Assembly (NCBI RefSeq): GCF_023554555.1
Contig: NZ_JAMJWC010000004.1
Coordinates: 98,783 to 162,782, forward strand
Length of the DNA stretch: 64,000 nucleotides
Direction of reading: 5' to 3'
Source of the DNA: Sphingobacterium sp. lm-10
GTDB taxonomy: Bacteria; Bacteroidota; Bacteroidia; Sphingobacteriales; Sphingobacteriaceae
Shown one piece after another: positions 44,918 to 52,441 of the stretch. Below the pieces are notes generated by a model, which worked only from the letters and a program-made list of their open reading frames with translations, made no database searches and was not told where the DNA came from. The position numbers and the translations under genes are program-made. The stretch's first letter is position 1; each line of letters opens with the position of its first letter.

Positions 44918-44977
44918 CCATTGTGCCATCGCGCACAAACATCACTTTTACTCAAGCTTAAAAGCAATACATTCTAC

Positions 44978-47338
44978 ATGGAAAAATTTTTCTATATCGT
45001 CCTTCTGACTTTATTATCATTTAATATATATGCGCAAACTACGGGCAAGCTAACCGGCACGATCAACACAAAAACAGGCGCAACGACTGCTACTGTCCGC
45101 ATCGAAGGAACGACATTGGCGACTACCACAGATGAGGGCGGCCACTTTGTATTAGCAAATGTACCGACAGGAAACCGTCGCATATTAGTCGATGCTATCG
45201 GTTATGTCCCTTTTCGGCAATCTGTATCAGTTCTTGCCACCAATACTCCACCACTTCAGATAACACTTGAAGCAGACCGACTTAATCTCAATGAAGTAGT
45301 GGTGAGTGCTACCCGGTACGATGTAAACCGGAAACAATCTCCGGTAATCGTTAATGTAATTGGCTCCAAGCTGATCAATGCGACACAAAGCGTGGCGATG
45401 TCGGAGACCCTAAACTACCAACCAGGCGTACGCCTGGAAGTGAATTGCCAAAACTGTGGATTCACTCAAGTAAGAATGAATGGACTGGATGGTGCTTACT
45501 CACAAATCTTAATGAATAGCCGCCCTATATTTAGCGCATTGAATGGCGTGTACGGGCTGGATCAAATTCCTACTAGTATGATCGAACGGATCGAAGTGGT
45601 GCGGGGTGGTGGATCGGCACTATATGGCTCTAATGCTATTGCGGGCACCATCAATGTTATCACCAAAGATCCAGTGATCAACAGTTGGGAAGTAGCCAAT
45701 AATACCGGATTAATCGATGGAAGAAGCCTAGACAACAACTTAAGTTTCAATACCTCCGTGGTGAGCGAGGACCTGACACACGGGGCAACATTTTACGGCG
45801 CTAAAAGAAGCCGACAAGCGTATGATGCTGACGGGGATGGCTTTACAGAGATTACTGAATTAGAAAGCACTGCTTTCGGTTCAAAGGCATTCTTCAAGTT
45901 CTCCGAATTAAATAAGCTTACGATAGATTTTAGTGCGATCAAAGAGTTCCGCCGTGGCGGTGACCGATTACATTTGGCGCCACATTTCACAGATATTACC
46001 GAGCAGCTAGATCATAATACCTTTATGGGCGGATTGACCTTTGATCAATATAGTAAGGATTACCGCACAAAATATAGCGCGTATGCGTCTGCTCAACGCA
46101 CAGTAAGAAAAAGCTACTATGGTGGCTTGGGTGGGGAGCGTACGGCAGCTGACAGTCTGCGGGCTGCCAATGCCTATGGCACAACCAAGGATTTTGCCTT
46201 TGTTGGAGGCGGACAGCTCGCGCATACCCTGAAGAATGAAGATGTATTTACCACGGGTATTGAATACAATCACAGTCAAGTAGACGACGAAATCCCAGGA
46301 TATAACCGAGCAATTGAACAAAAGGTAAACAGCACCGGTATTTACGCGCAATACGAGTGGAAACCTACCGATCGCTTCAAGGCTTTGCTTGGCGGGCGTT
46401 TTGACCATGTGAACGTGTCTGGAAGTTATTTCTTAGGAGATATAAACCGAGCTTCCGACGTATCGGTGTCCGCATTTAGTCCGCGTATTACCTTATTGTA
46501 CGACATTGATGAGGTTTTTCAACTTCGCGGCGGATATGCTCGTGGATTCCGCGCACCTCAGGCTTTTGACGAAGACATGCATGTATCTTCTGTTGGTGGC
46601 GATCAGCAGTTTATATTGATGGGAGAAGATTTGCGCACAGAGTTTTCCAACTCTTACACCGCGTCTATTAACTTCACCAAAGCCATTGCATCTACCCAAG
46701 CCAACATTTTGGTAGAAGGTTTCTTTACGGATATCAGAAATCCATTCACATACGTTTCTCAGGGTGTGATAGGCGACAATATACGCTTACAACAAATGGT
46801 AAACGGAGCAGGGCTTTATGTAGCTGGAACAAACGTAGAAGTGGGTATCGCACCATCTGATCGTCTGACTTTTCAATTTGGCGGCACAATCCAAACGAAC
46901 CGCTATCGCGAAGATCAGGAATTGTTTAAGGGAGAAGACAAAGTTGACGGCGACCCAGCTGTATTTACACGCAACTTAGTGCGTACGCCAAATAGCTATG
47001 GTTACTTAAACACCAACTGGCGCGTAACGGAGGATTTTGGCGTAGATGTGACCGGTGTATATACCGGATCTATGATTGTTCCTCACGTAGTGCGAGAATC
47101 CGGATTTCTGGATTTGGTACAGTCTAGAGAGTTTATGGAGATAAACCTACGTTTATCTCGCATGATTCATGTAAACAACAGTTTTTCCCTAGAACTAAGT
47201 GGTGGCGTACAGAATATTTTTAACAGCTATCAGAATGATTTTGATAGAGGGGCGCATCGTGATTCGGATTATATTTATGGACCAGCCAGACCACGCACCT
47301 ATTTTGTGGGTGTGAAGATTGGCAATTTCACACACTAA
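44978..47338 (+). CDS. TonB-dependent receptor with CxxC in the plug, probable metal uptake
   Basis: A 786-residue outer-membrane receptor. It has a signal peptide (YIVLLTLLSFNIYAQ) and a carboxypeptidase-like regulatory domain (about 22-100). The putative TonB-box region is NEVVVSATR (105-113), then a plug with the cysteine pair C157-x-x-C160 (EVNCQNCGFTQVRMNGLDG) and IERIEVVRGGGSALYGSNAI. A 22-strand barrel ends the protein at phenylalanine-rich KIGNFTH. The paired cysteines in the plug are unusual for siderophore receptors; together with the His-rich and thioredoxin neighbours they point to a metal substrate (inference). The chosen start follows the leader hairpins; an upstream TTG frame is rejected. 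Confidence 0.88.
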   Translation: MEKFFYIVLLTLLSFNIYAQTTGKLTGTINTKTGATTATVRIEGTTLATTTDEGGHFVLANVPTGNRRILVDAIGYVPFRQSVSVLATNTPPLQITLEADRLNLNEVVVSATRYDVNRKQSPVIVNVIGSKLINATQSVAMSETLNYQPGVRLEVNCQNCGFTQVRMNGLDGAYSQILMNSRPIFSALNGVYGLDQIPTSMIERIEVVRGGGSALYGSNAIAGTINVITKDPVINSWEVANNTGLIDGRSLDNNLSFNTSVVSEDLTHGATFYGAKRSRQAYDADGDGFTEITELESTAFGSKAFFKFSELNKLTIDFSAIKEFRRGGDRLHLAPHFTDITEQLDHNTFMGGLTFDQYSKDYRTKYSAYASAQRTVRKSYYGGLGGERTAADSLRAANAYGTTKDFAFVGGGQLAHTLKNEDVFTTGIEYNHSQVDDEIPGYNRAIEQKVNSTGIYAQYEWKPTDRFKALLGGRFDHVNVSGSYFLGDINRASDVSVSAFSPRITLLYDIDEVFQLRGGYARGFRAPQAFDEDMHVSSVGGDQQFILMGEDLRTEFSNSYTASINFTKAIASTQANILVEGFFTDIRNPFTYVSQGVIGDNIRLQQMVNGAGLYVAGTNVEVGIAPSDRLTFQFGGTIQTNRYREDQELFKGEDKVDGDPAVFTRNLVRTPNSYGYLNTNWRVTEDFGVDVTGVYTGSMIVPHVVRESGFLDLVQSREFMEINLRLSRMIHVNNSFSLELSGGVQNIFNSYQNDFDRGAHRDSDYIYGPARPRTYFVGVKIGNFTH

Positions 47339-47344
47339 GAAAAT

Positions 47345-47827
47345 ATGAAGACACGATTCTATTGCTGGATCTTCCTGTTTTGTTCATTTCTTCCTGCGCC
47401 GTACACCATGGCGCAGGAAGGATTGAAAATACACTGGCTATCGTTCGAAGAACTAGCAGATTCTCTGGCAAAGGAGCCTAAAAAAACATTGATTTTTTTT
47501 CAAGCAGACTGGTGTGTTTATTGTAAAAAGATGGAACGAGAGGTCTTTACAAATCCAGCTGTAATCACTCGAATCAATCAATATTATTATGCGGTTCAGC
47601 TGGATGTAGAAACAACAGATAGCATTTTCTTTGACGGGCAGCTGTTCACCAATAAATCCGTAAAAAAAAGAAGGGGCCAATACCACGATCTGGCCGTGTT
47701 GCTGGGCGCCAGGAATGAACAACTGGTGCTACCAACAACCCTCATTCTGGACAAAAACTTCTTTTTAGAACAAAGGCACTTTGAGTATTTACACAGCAAA
47801 AAGTTGCTCCAGTTGCTGAAACCATAA
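47345..47827 (+). CDS. Exported thioredoxin-fold protein of the TonB cassette
   Basis: A 160-residue protein with a signal peptide (IFLFCSFLPAPYTMAQ) and a thioredoxin domain. The active site is C57-V-Y-C60 in FFQADWCVYCKKMEREVF, with cis-proline stretch LVLPTTLILDKN. It resembles the C-terminal thioredoxin domain of DsbD and the DUF255/thioredoxin_7 group. Located 6 nt after the receptor, it may keep the receptor's plug cysteines or the metal centre in the correct redox state (inference). Confidence 0.85.
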   Translation: MKTRFYCWIFLFCSFLPAPYTMAQEGLKIHWLSFEELADSLAKEPKKTLIFFQADWCVYCKKMEREVFTNPAVITRINQYYYAVQLDVETTDSIFFDGQLFTNKSVKKRRGQYHDLAVLLGARNEQLVLPTTLILDKNFFLEQRHFEYLHSKKLLQLLKP

Positions 47828-47881
47828 AGGCACATCCTCGCCTTAGGCATTTCCCGACAGTCACATATAAAATTAAAAGCG

Positions 47882-47889
47882 TATTTTTG
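47882..47889 (+). promoter_or_regulatory. -7-like box abutting the rlmD start codon
   Basis: TATTTTTG, exact to TAnnTTTG, ends 7 nt before the rlmD ATG. Transcription from it would begin at or just before the start codon, giving a leaderless or nearly leaderless message. No TTG is seen at 19-20 nt upstream. Confidence 0.35.
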
Positions 47890-47896
47890 TGCCCAA

Positions 47897-49303
47897 ATGG
47901 GAAAGAGAATACCTCAGGACAAGAAATTTGTCTCTGATATAGAGATAATTGACATCGCCGAAGAAGGAAGAGGCGTGGCGAAACAAGACGAACTGGTAAT
48001 GTTTATTGAGAAGGCAATACCAGGTGATATCGTTGACGTAGAACTGCTTCGCAAGAAAAAGAATTTAGTAGAGGGAAAAGTTACTGCTGTAAAGACGCCG
48101 TCTCCACATCGGGTAGAGCCTTTCTGTCCACACTTTGGCGTGTGTGGTGGTTGCAAGTGGCAGCACATGAATTACGAAGCACAGTTGCACTTCAAGGAGA
48201 AATATGTAAGTAATGTGCTGAGCCGTATTGGCAAAGTGGATACTTCTTCGATGGAAACCATATTGGGCTCTCAAGAGACTGCCTACTACCGCAACAAGTT
48301 AGAATATACTTTTTCCAACAAACGTTGGCTGACAAATAAAGATGAGCAGGTCGATGAGCAGGATATGAATGCATTGGGCTTTCACGTACCTGGCCGTTTC
48401 GACAAGATTTTGGATATAGACCATTGTTTCTTACAAGCCGATCCTTCCAATGATATCAGAAATAGCATTCGTGCTTATGCCGTAGACCACGGAATTTCTT
48501 TTTACGATCTACGGGCGCATCAAGGGGCACTTCGAAACGTCATTATTCGCACGGCTTCTACCGGTGAAGTAATGGTAATTGTTGTATTCGCTTATCCGAC
48601 ACAAGAGCAGATCGATCAGTTGATGGAATTTATATCTGTTAAGTTCCCAACACTTGCATCGCTCCTGTACATCGTAAACCAGAAAGGTAATGACACGATC
48701 TTTGATCAAGAGATTATGCTTTATCGCGGTCGCGATTTCATTTACGAAGAGATGGAAGGGCTGAAATTTAAGGTAGGGCCAAAATCATTCTACCAGACCA
48801 ATTCAGCACAAGCTTATGAATTATATAAAATCACGCGTGATTTTGCCGATCTTACTGGCAAAGAGACAGTATATGATTTATATACAGGTGCTGGCACCAT
48901 CGCCAACTTTGTAGCACGTAATGCACACCAAGTGATTGGCATAGAATATGTACCATCTGCTATCGAGGACGCAAAGATCAACTCGCAACTTAACGATATC
49001 AACAACACAAAATTCTACGCTGGTGACATGAAGGATGTGCTGACCATACCATTTGTGAACGAGCACGGTAAGCCAGATATTATCATCACGGATCCGCCGA
49101 GAGCAGGCATGCACACGGACGTAATCAAGTGCTTGTTGGATGTAGAAGCAGCAAAAATCGTATATGTAAGTTGTAATGCGGCGACGCAAGCACGTGACAT
49201 TGAGTTGCTTTCTGGGAAATATCAAGTCGAGCGCATTAAGCCGGTAGACATGTTCCCACACACGCAACACGTAGAAAACGTGGTTCTTTTAATCAGAAAG
49301 TAG
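47897..49303 (+). CDS. rlmD: 23S rRNA (uracil-C5)-methyltransferase, RlmD/RumA-like
   Basis: A 468-residue SAM-dependent enzyme methylating uridine in 23S rRNA. The N-terminal TRAM domain is IEIIDIAEEGRGVAKQDELV. An iron-sulfur site is formed by C77, C83 and C86 in PFCPHFGVCGGCKWQ with a fourth cysteine near 175. The methyltransferase fold has VYDLYTGAGTIANFVA and TDPPRAGMHTDVI, with the catalytic cysteine in VYVSCNAATQARD. Bacteroidota often carry one RlmD-type enzyme; the exact uridine (1939 or 747) cannot be told. Confidence 0.93.
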   Translation: MGKRIPQDKKFVSDIEIIDIAEEGRGVAKQDELVMFIEKAIPGDIVDVELLRKKKNLVEGKVTAVKTPSPHRVEPFCPHFGVCGGCKWQHMNYEAQLHFKEKYVSNVLSRIGKVDTSSMETILGSQETAYYRNKLEYTFSNKRWLTNKDEQVDEQDMNALGFHVPGRFDKILDIDHCFLQADPSNDIRNSIRAYAVDHGISFYDLRAHQGALRNVIIRTASTGEVMVIVVFAYPTQEQIDQLMEFISVKFPTLASLLYIVNQKGNDTIFDQEIMLYRGRDFIYEEMEGLKFKVGPKSFYQTNSAQAYELYKITRDFADLTGKETVYDLYTGAGTIANFVARNAHQVIGIEYVPSAIEDAKINSQLNDINNTKFYAGDMKDVLTIPFVNEHGKPDIIITDPPRAGMHTDVIKCLLDVEAAKIVYVSCNAATQARDIELLSGKYQVERIKPVDMFPHTQHVENVVLLIRK

Positions 49304-49307
49304 TACC

Positions 49308-49706
49308 ATGAATATAGAAGAATTACTGGCAGAACCTTCGGGGAATGGCAACGAAAAAGGTAAGAGCAACAGTCCTTTGGAAAGCCTTAAAATAGATCTG
49401 AATTTTTACAGCGATGCAATTAAAGAGGTTTCCGCCGATTTGGTCTCGGAGCAATTTTCCGCACATCCGATCTTCGTTGCGCATCAACATAGTGTGAAAA
49501 TTGGCGAGGTGATCCTAGACAAAATGGAGTTGAATACTTCCTGGACTATCAATGTAAGTTCGCTCGAAGAATTCGTTGAGCGTGGCATCATCAAGGAAGA
49601 CCGCAAGGATTATTTTATCAAACAGTTTAAACCTGTTGATCAATACATGTGTCTGTTTGTTGTAGTTCCAGAAGGGGCAAATTTTGTGTTTTACCCTTTC
49701 AAATAG
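49308..49706 (+). CDS. Conserved small cytosolic protein linked to rlmD
   Basis: A 132-residue protein without signal or membrane segments, 4 nt after rlmD. Recognisable features are an N-terminal flexible segment (EEPSGNGNEKGKSNSP-like), DLNFYSDAIKEVSADLVSEQ, HPIFVAHQHSVKIGEVILDK, and a C-terminal DQYMCLFVVVPEGANFVFYP. The fold appears alpha/beta. I know no function. Tight coupling suggests co-translation with rlmD; a direct link to rRNA methylation is possible but not shown. Confidence 0.8.
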   Translation: MNIEELLAEPSGNGNEKGKSNSPLESLKIDLNFYSDAIKEVSADLVSEQFSAHPIFVAHQHSVKIGEVILDKMELNTSWTINVSSLEEFVERGIIKEDRKDYFIKQFKPVDQYMCLFVVVPEGANFVFYPFK

Positions 49707-49765
49707 AAGGTTTAGCGTTATTTAACATACGTTAATGATGATCTTTGGTTAATTTAGATTTTTAC

Positions 49766-50536
49766 ATGACCCGCTTATTTTCATATATTATTTTTGCCTT
49801 TTGCATATTTCTTGCGATGAGCCAACGTACATCTGCCCAGTCTGGCGCGGATGAGCGCAGGAATATCTCTGGTATGATATTGGAACGTGGTACAAACAAT
49901 ACGCGCATTGCAGATGCGAATGTCACTAACCTGAATTCGCAACAAAAGACGCGAACGTCTATGCAGGGCATCTTTACGATTCCTGTGGCTATTGGCGATA
50001 GCATATCGATTGAGAAAATAGGCTACGGCACCATCAAAACGCAGATCAACACCGTGGAAGATATTATCCTGGAAATGCAATCTGGCTTACAGATCGAAAC
50101 TGTTGTTGTATCCCGCGGCACGCGTGAATCCGAAATGCGCGGAATGTTGCGAGATTACGAACGCAAAGGGGTTTACCGCGGCGGACACAACTCGGTGGGC
50201 ACGTACTTGGCCAGTCCGGCGACAGCCTTATATAACTTATTCGGTAAGGAACCCAAAAATGCCAGACGCTTTGAGGAGTACATGAACCAGGAGTTGGAAG
50301 AGACTAAAATTGACCGTATTTTTAGTAAGAGTATCGTAACGGAGCTGACAGGTCTAGAAGGAGAAGATTTACAATCTTTTATGGATTGGTACCGGCCGTC
50401 TTTGTCTACCGCGGAGCGTTGGGGGCGTTACGATCTGATGGTGTATATCAACAAGTCTTTCGAATCTTGGGAAGCCGAAGGGCGACCTAAATCTCAAAAA
50501 TTACCTAAGCTGGAAATCCCCAAACAGGAGAAATAA
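49766..50536 (+). CDS. Exported protein with carboxypeptidase-like regulatory domain
   Basis: A 256-residue protein with a signal peptide (LFSYIIFAFCIFLAMSQRTS). A carboxypeptidase-D-regulatory-like beta domain runs about 30-115 (RNISGMILERGTNNTRIADA, SISIEKIGYGTIK), followed by a helical C-terminal domain (GHNSVGTYLASPATALYNLF, SFMDWYRPSLSTAERWGRYD). The architecture is frequent in Bacteroidota, where the first domain may be exposed at the outer membrane. No function is known. The start ATG is preferred over an upstream in-frame TTG, because the hydrophobic signal begins there. Confidence 0.82.
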   Translation: MTRLFSYIIFAFCIFLAMSQRTSAQSGADERRNISGMILERGTNNTRIADANVTNLNSQQKTRTSMQGIFTIPVAIGDSISIEKIGYGTIKTQINTVEDIILEMQSGLQIETVVVSRGTRESEMRGMLRDYERKGVYRGGHNSVGTYLASPATALYNLFGKEPKNARRFEEYMNQELEETKIDRIFSKSIVTELTGLEGEDLQSFMDWYRPSLSTAERWGRYDLMVYINKSFESWEAEGRPKSQKLPKLEIPKQEK

Positions 50537-50585
50537 CTTCCTCAGGAAGAGCCATGTGCCTTCTTTTATCCATGATAAATTTATT

Positions 50586-50602
50586 TTGGCATTTACTTTG
50601 TT
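50586..50602 (+). promoter_or_regulatory. -24/-12 (sigma-54-like) element upstream of the OmpA-like gene
   Basis: TTGGCATT-TACT-TTGTT, with exactly 12 nt between the first G of GG and the G of the -12 element. Departures from consensus: T for C at the last -24 position and GT instead of GC. The predicted start is near 50613, 28 nt before the ATG. Confidence 0.45.
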
Positions 50603-50640
50603 TATATTCTATTCAGAAGTATACATTTATCTTTTAGGTT

Positions 50641-51333
50641 ATGACAATTAACAAAAAATTATCCGTTTATGGTTTGTCTTTAGCGACATCAGCAATGTTA
50701 TTTGCGAGCTGTTCTACCATACAAAATACAAGTAGCACAACTAAAGGTGCGGTGATCGGCACGACAGCCGGAGGTGCTTTAGGTGCATTGATCGGTGGAA
50801 AAGCAGGTAATACTGCTGTAGGTGCTATCGCTGGTGCTGTGATCGGTGGAGCTGCAGGAGGGTTAATCGGTCGTAAGATGGATAATCAAGCGAAGGAAAT
50901 CGAAAATGCCGTTGCAGGTGCTGAGGTAATCAAATCAGATGAAGGTATCATTGTGAAGTTTGATAGCGGTATCCTCTTCGACTTTAATAGCACACAGTTA
51001 AAAGGTGATGCAAAGACAAATATTGCCAAATTGGTAGAGACCTTAAATAAAGAGCCTGACACAGAGATTTTGGTGATTGGACACACAGACAATGTGGGAT
51101 CTATGAATGCCAACCAAAAAGTTTCTGAAGGTCGCGCTAAATCAGTACGTGATTATGCTGTTTCTCAAGGTTTAACAGGTGGTAGAGTGAAGACGCAAGG
51201 AAAGAATTTTTCCGAGCCAATTGCAAGTAATGACACCGATGCAGGACGTGCAGAAAATCGCCGTGTAGAGATCGTTATTGTAGCTAGTGAGAAAATGCAA
51301 CAAGACGCAAAACGCGAAGCAGGAACTAACTAA
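50641..51333 (+). CDS. OmpA-family lipoprotein with glycine-zipper domain
   Basis: A 230-residue lipoprotein: lipobox LFASC with cysteine at about residue 23, a glycine-zipper region (about 35-78; GAVIGTTAGGALGALIGGKA) and a C-terminal OmpA peptidoglycan-binding domain (about 105-215; FDFNSTQLKGDAKTNI, VIGHTDNVGSMNANQKVSEG, GRAENRRVEIVI). It ties the outer membrane to peptidoglycan. The glycine zipper may embed in the membrane. It is monocistronic, with a sigma-54-like element and its own strong terminator. Confidence 0.93.
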   Translation: MTINKKLSVYGLSLATSAMLFASCSTIQNTSSTTKGAVIGTTAGGALGALIGGKAGNTAVGAIAGAVIGGAAGGLIGRKMDNQAKEIENAVAGAEVIKSDEGIIVKFDSGILFDFNSTQLKGDAKTNIAKLVETLNKEPDTEILVIGHTDNVGSMNANQKVSEGRAKSVRDYAVSQGLTGGRVKTQGKNFSEPIASNDTDAGRAENRRVEIVIVASEKMQQDAKREAGTN

Positions 51334-51353
51334 GACTATATATATCGTATAGC

Positions 51354-51404
51354 AATAACAGAAAAGCTCCGGAAGATATGATCTTCCGGAGCTTTTCTGT
51401 TATT
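51354..51404. terminator. Terminator after the OmpA-like gene
   Basis: AATAACAGAAAAGCTCCGGA continuing to AGAT, loop ATG, and the exact reverse complement: a 24-bp perfect stem with A/T-rich ends. It serves both this gene and the convergent lipoprotein gene. Confidence 0.85.
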
Positions 51405-51417
51405 AGGGTTCTTTGTA

Positions 51418-52305
51418 TTATTTGTATATCGGTTCCGCTAAGACACTATAGCGTGCTGGACGTCCGTATTCAATAAGTCCTTTGACTAATGCAATATTAG
51501 CGGTAGGCGTGGACCAAATTTTGACAACTTCTTTGTCTAACAATGGCGTCAGAAATAATGCTTTATAAATTGATAAAACATCCACACTTTCTGAAGAATA
51601 TTTCTCCGGCCCATACATCGAAGTGATGTAGTTCACTAATACCGTTCTCGCTTGCTCTGGTAGATCCGCAGGTGCTGATTTATAGGCTTCGCCATTATAC
51701 TTATCGTAGAAGAGATTTAAAGAAATTGATTTAATCCCATCTCTCAAACCAGATACTGTACTAAAATGGTATTCCTCTGTATTATTATTAACATAACCGA
51801 TATGGGCAGTTAATGGCGCTACTATCTCAGACCAAGAGAATTGTAAAAAATCTTTATCCTTAGGGGTATTAACGAGCACCAGAATGGAATCATTGACCAC
51901 CTGATTACCTTCGCGATAACCTTTAAGGTATGTTTTGTATTCTCCTGGTGCATAAAAATTATGTCCCCATTCTGTTTTGACACCGAACCCACTTTCATCA
52001 TGCTCAACAAGATGTACCTTATTTGTCGCGCCTTCTACATTCCAAATCAGAGAATCCAATACCTTATATTTTAAAAAGGAAAAAAAATTACCCTCATCTT
52101 TTGCAACCGAATCAATTAATTTGAAAGTTACTGCTTGAAATATATCTACCTCTATGTTGTCTACCCTCAATGCAAATGGAAAATATTCAATTTCTTTTTG
52201 TTCTGGTTCAGGAGATTCCTCTACTTCTACCGGTAGCTCCAAAGTATTTTTCGAACAAGCTACGGTTAAAATGAGTACAGATAAAAGTGAGTAAAAAAAT
52301 TTCAT
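51418..52305 (-). CDS. Lipoprotein of unknown function
   Basis: A 295-residue lipoprotein: FYSLLSVLILTVACSKN with the lipobox cysteine at residue 17, an acidic linker (ELPVEVEESPEPEQKEIEYF), then a beta-rich N-terminal half (WGHNFYAPGEYKTYLKGYRE resembles a PKD-like immunoglobulin fold) and a helical C-terminal half (ARTVLVNYITSMYGPEKYSS). I recognise no family. Located between two hairpins, it is monocistronic. It may be surface-exposed. Confidence 0.75.
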   Translation of the reverse strand: MKFFYSLLSVLILTVACSKNTLELPVEVEESPEPEQKEIEYFPFALRVDNIEVDIFQAVTFKLIDSVAKDEGNFFSFLKYKVLDSLIWNVEGATNKVHLVEHDESGFGVKTEWGHNFYAPGEYKTYLKGYREGNQVVNDSILVLVNTPKDKDFLQFSWSEIVAPLTAHIGYVNNNTEEYHFSTVSGLRDGIKSISLNLFYDKYNGEAYKSAPADLPEQARTVLVNYITSMYGPEKYSSESVDVLSIYKALFLTPLLDKEVVKIWSTPTANIALVKGLIEYGRPARYSVLAEPIYK

Positions 52306-52365
52306 AATTATAAAAATATCTCAAATGTATGAAAAATATATAAAACACCTTCCTATAATCTAATA

Positions 52366-52401
52366 AAAAAAGCTGCTATCAGGTCTGATAGCAGCTTTTT
52401 T
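52366..52401. terminator. Terminator between typA and the lipoprotein gene
   Basis: AAAAAAGCTGCTATCA-GGTC-TGATAGCAGCTTTTTT, a 16-bp perfect stem with a 4-nt loop, downstream of typA on the leftward strand. Confidence 0.9.
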
Positions 52402-52441
52402 ATGGATAAATAGAATCCTTCGAAAGGAAACTAATAGAATC

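Noticed and set aside
44865..44935. GGTGCA followed by GCCATTG in the TonB leader suggested a cobalamin riboswitch
   Set aside because: The conserved core and B12 box are absent and the spacing is wrong; only short fragments match.
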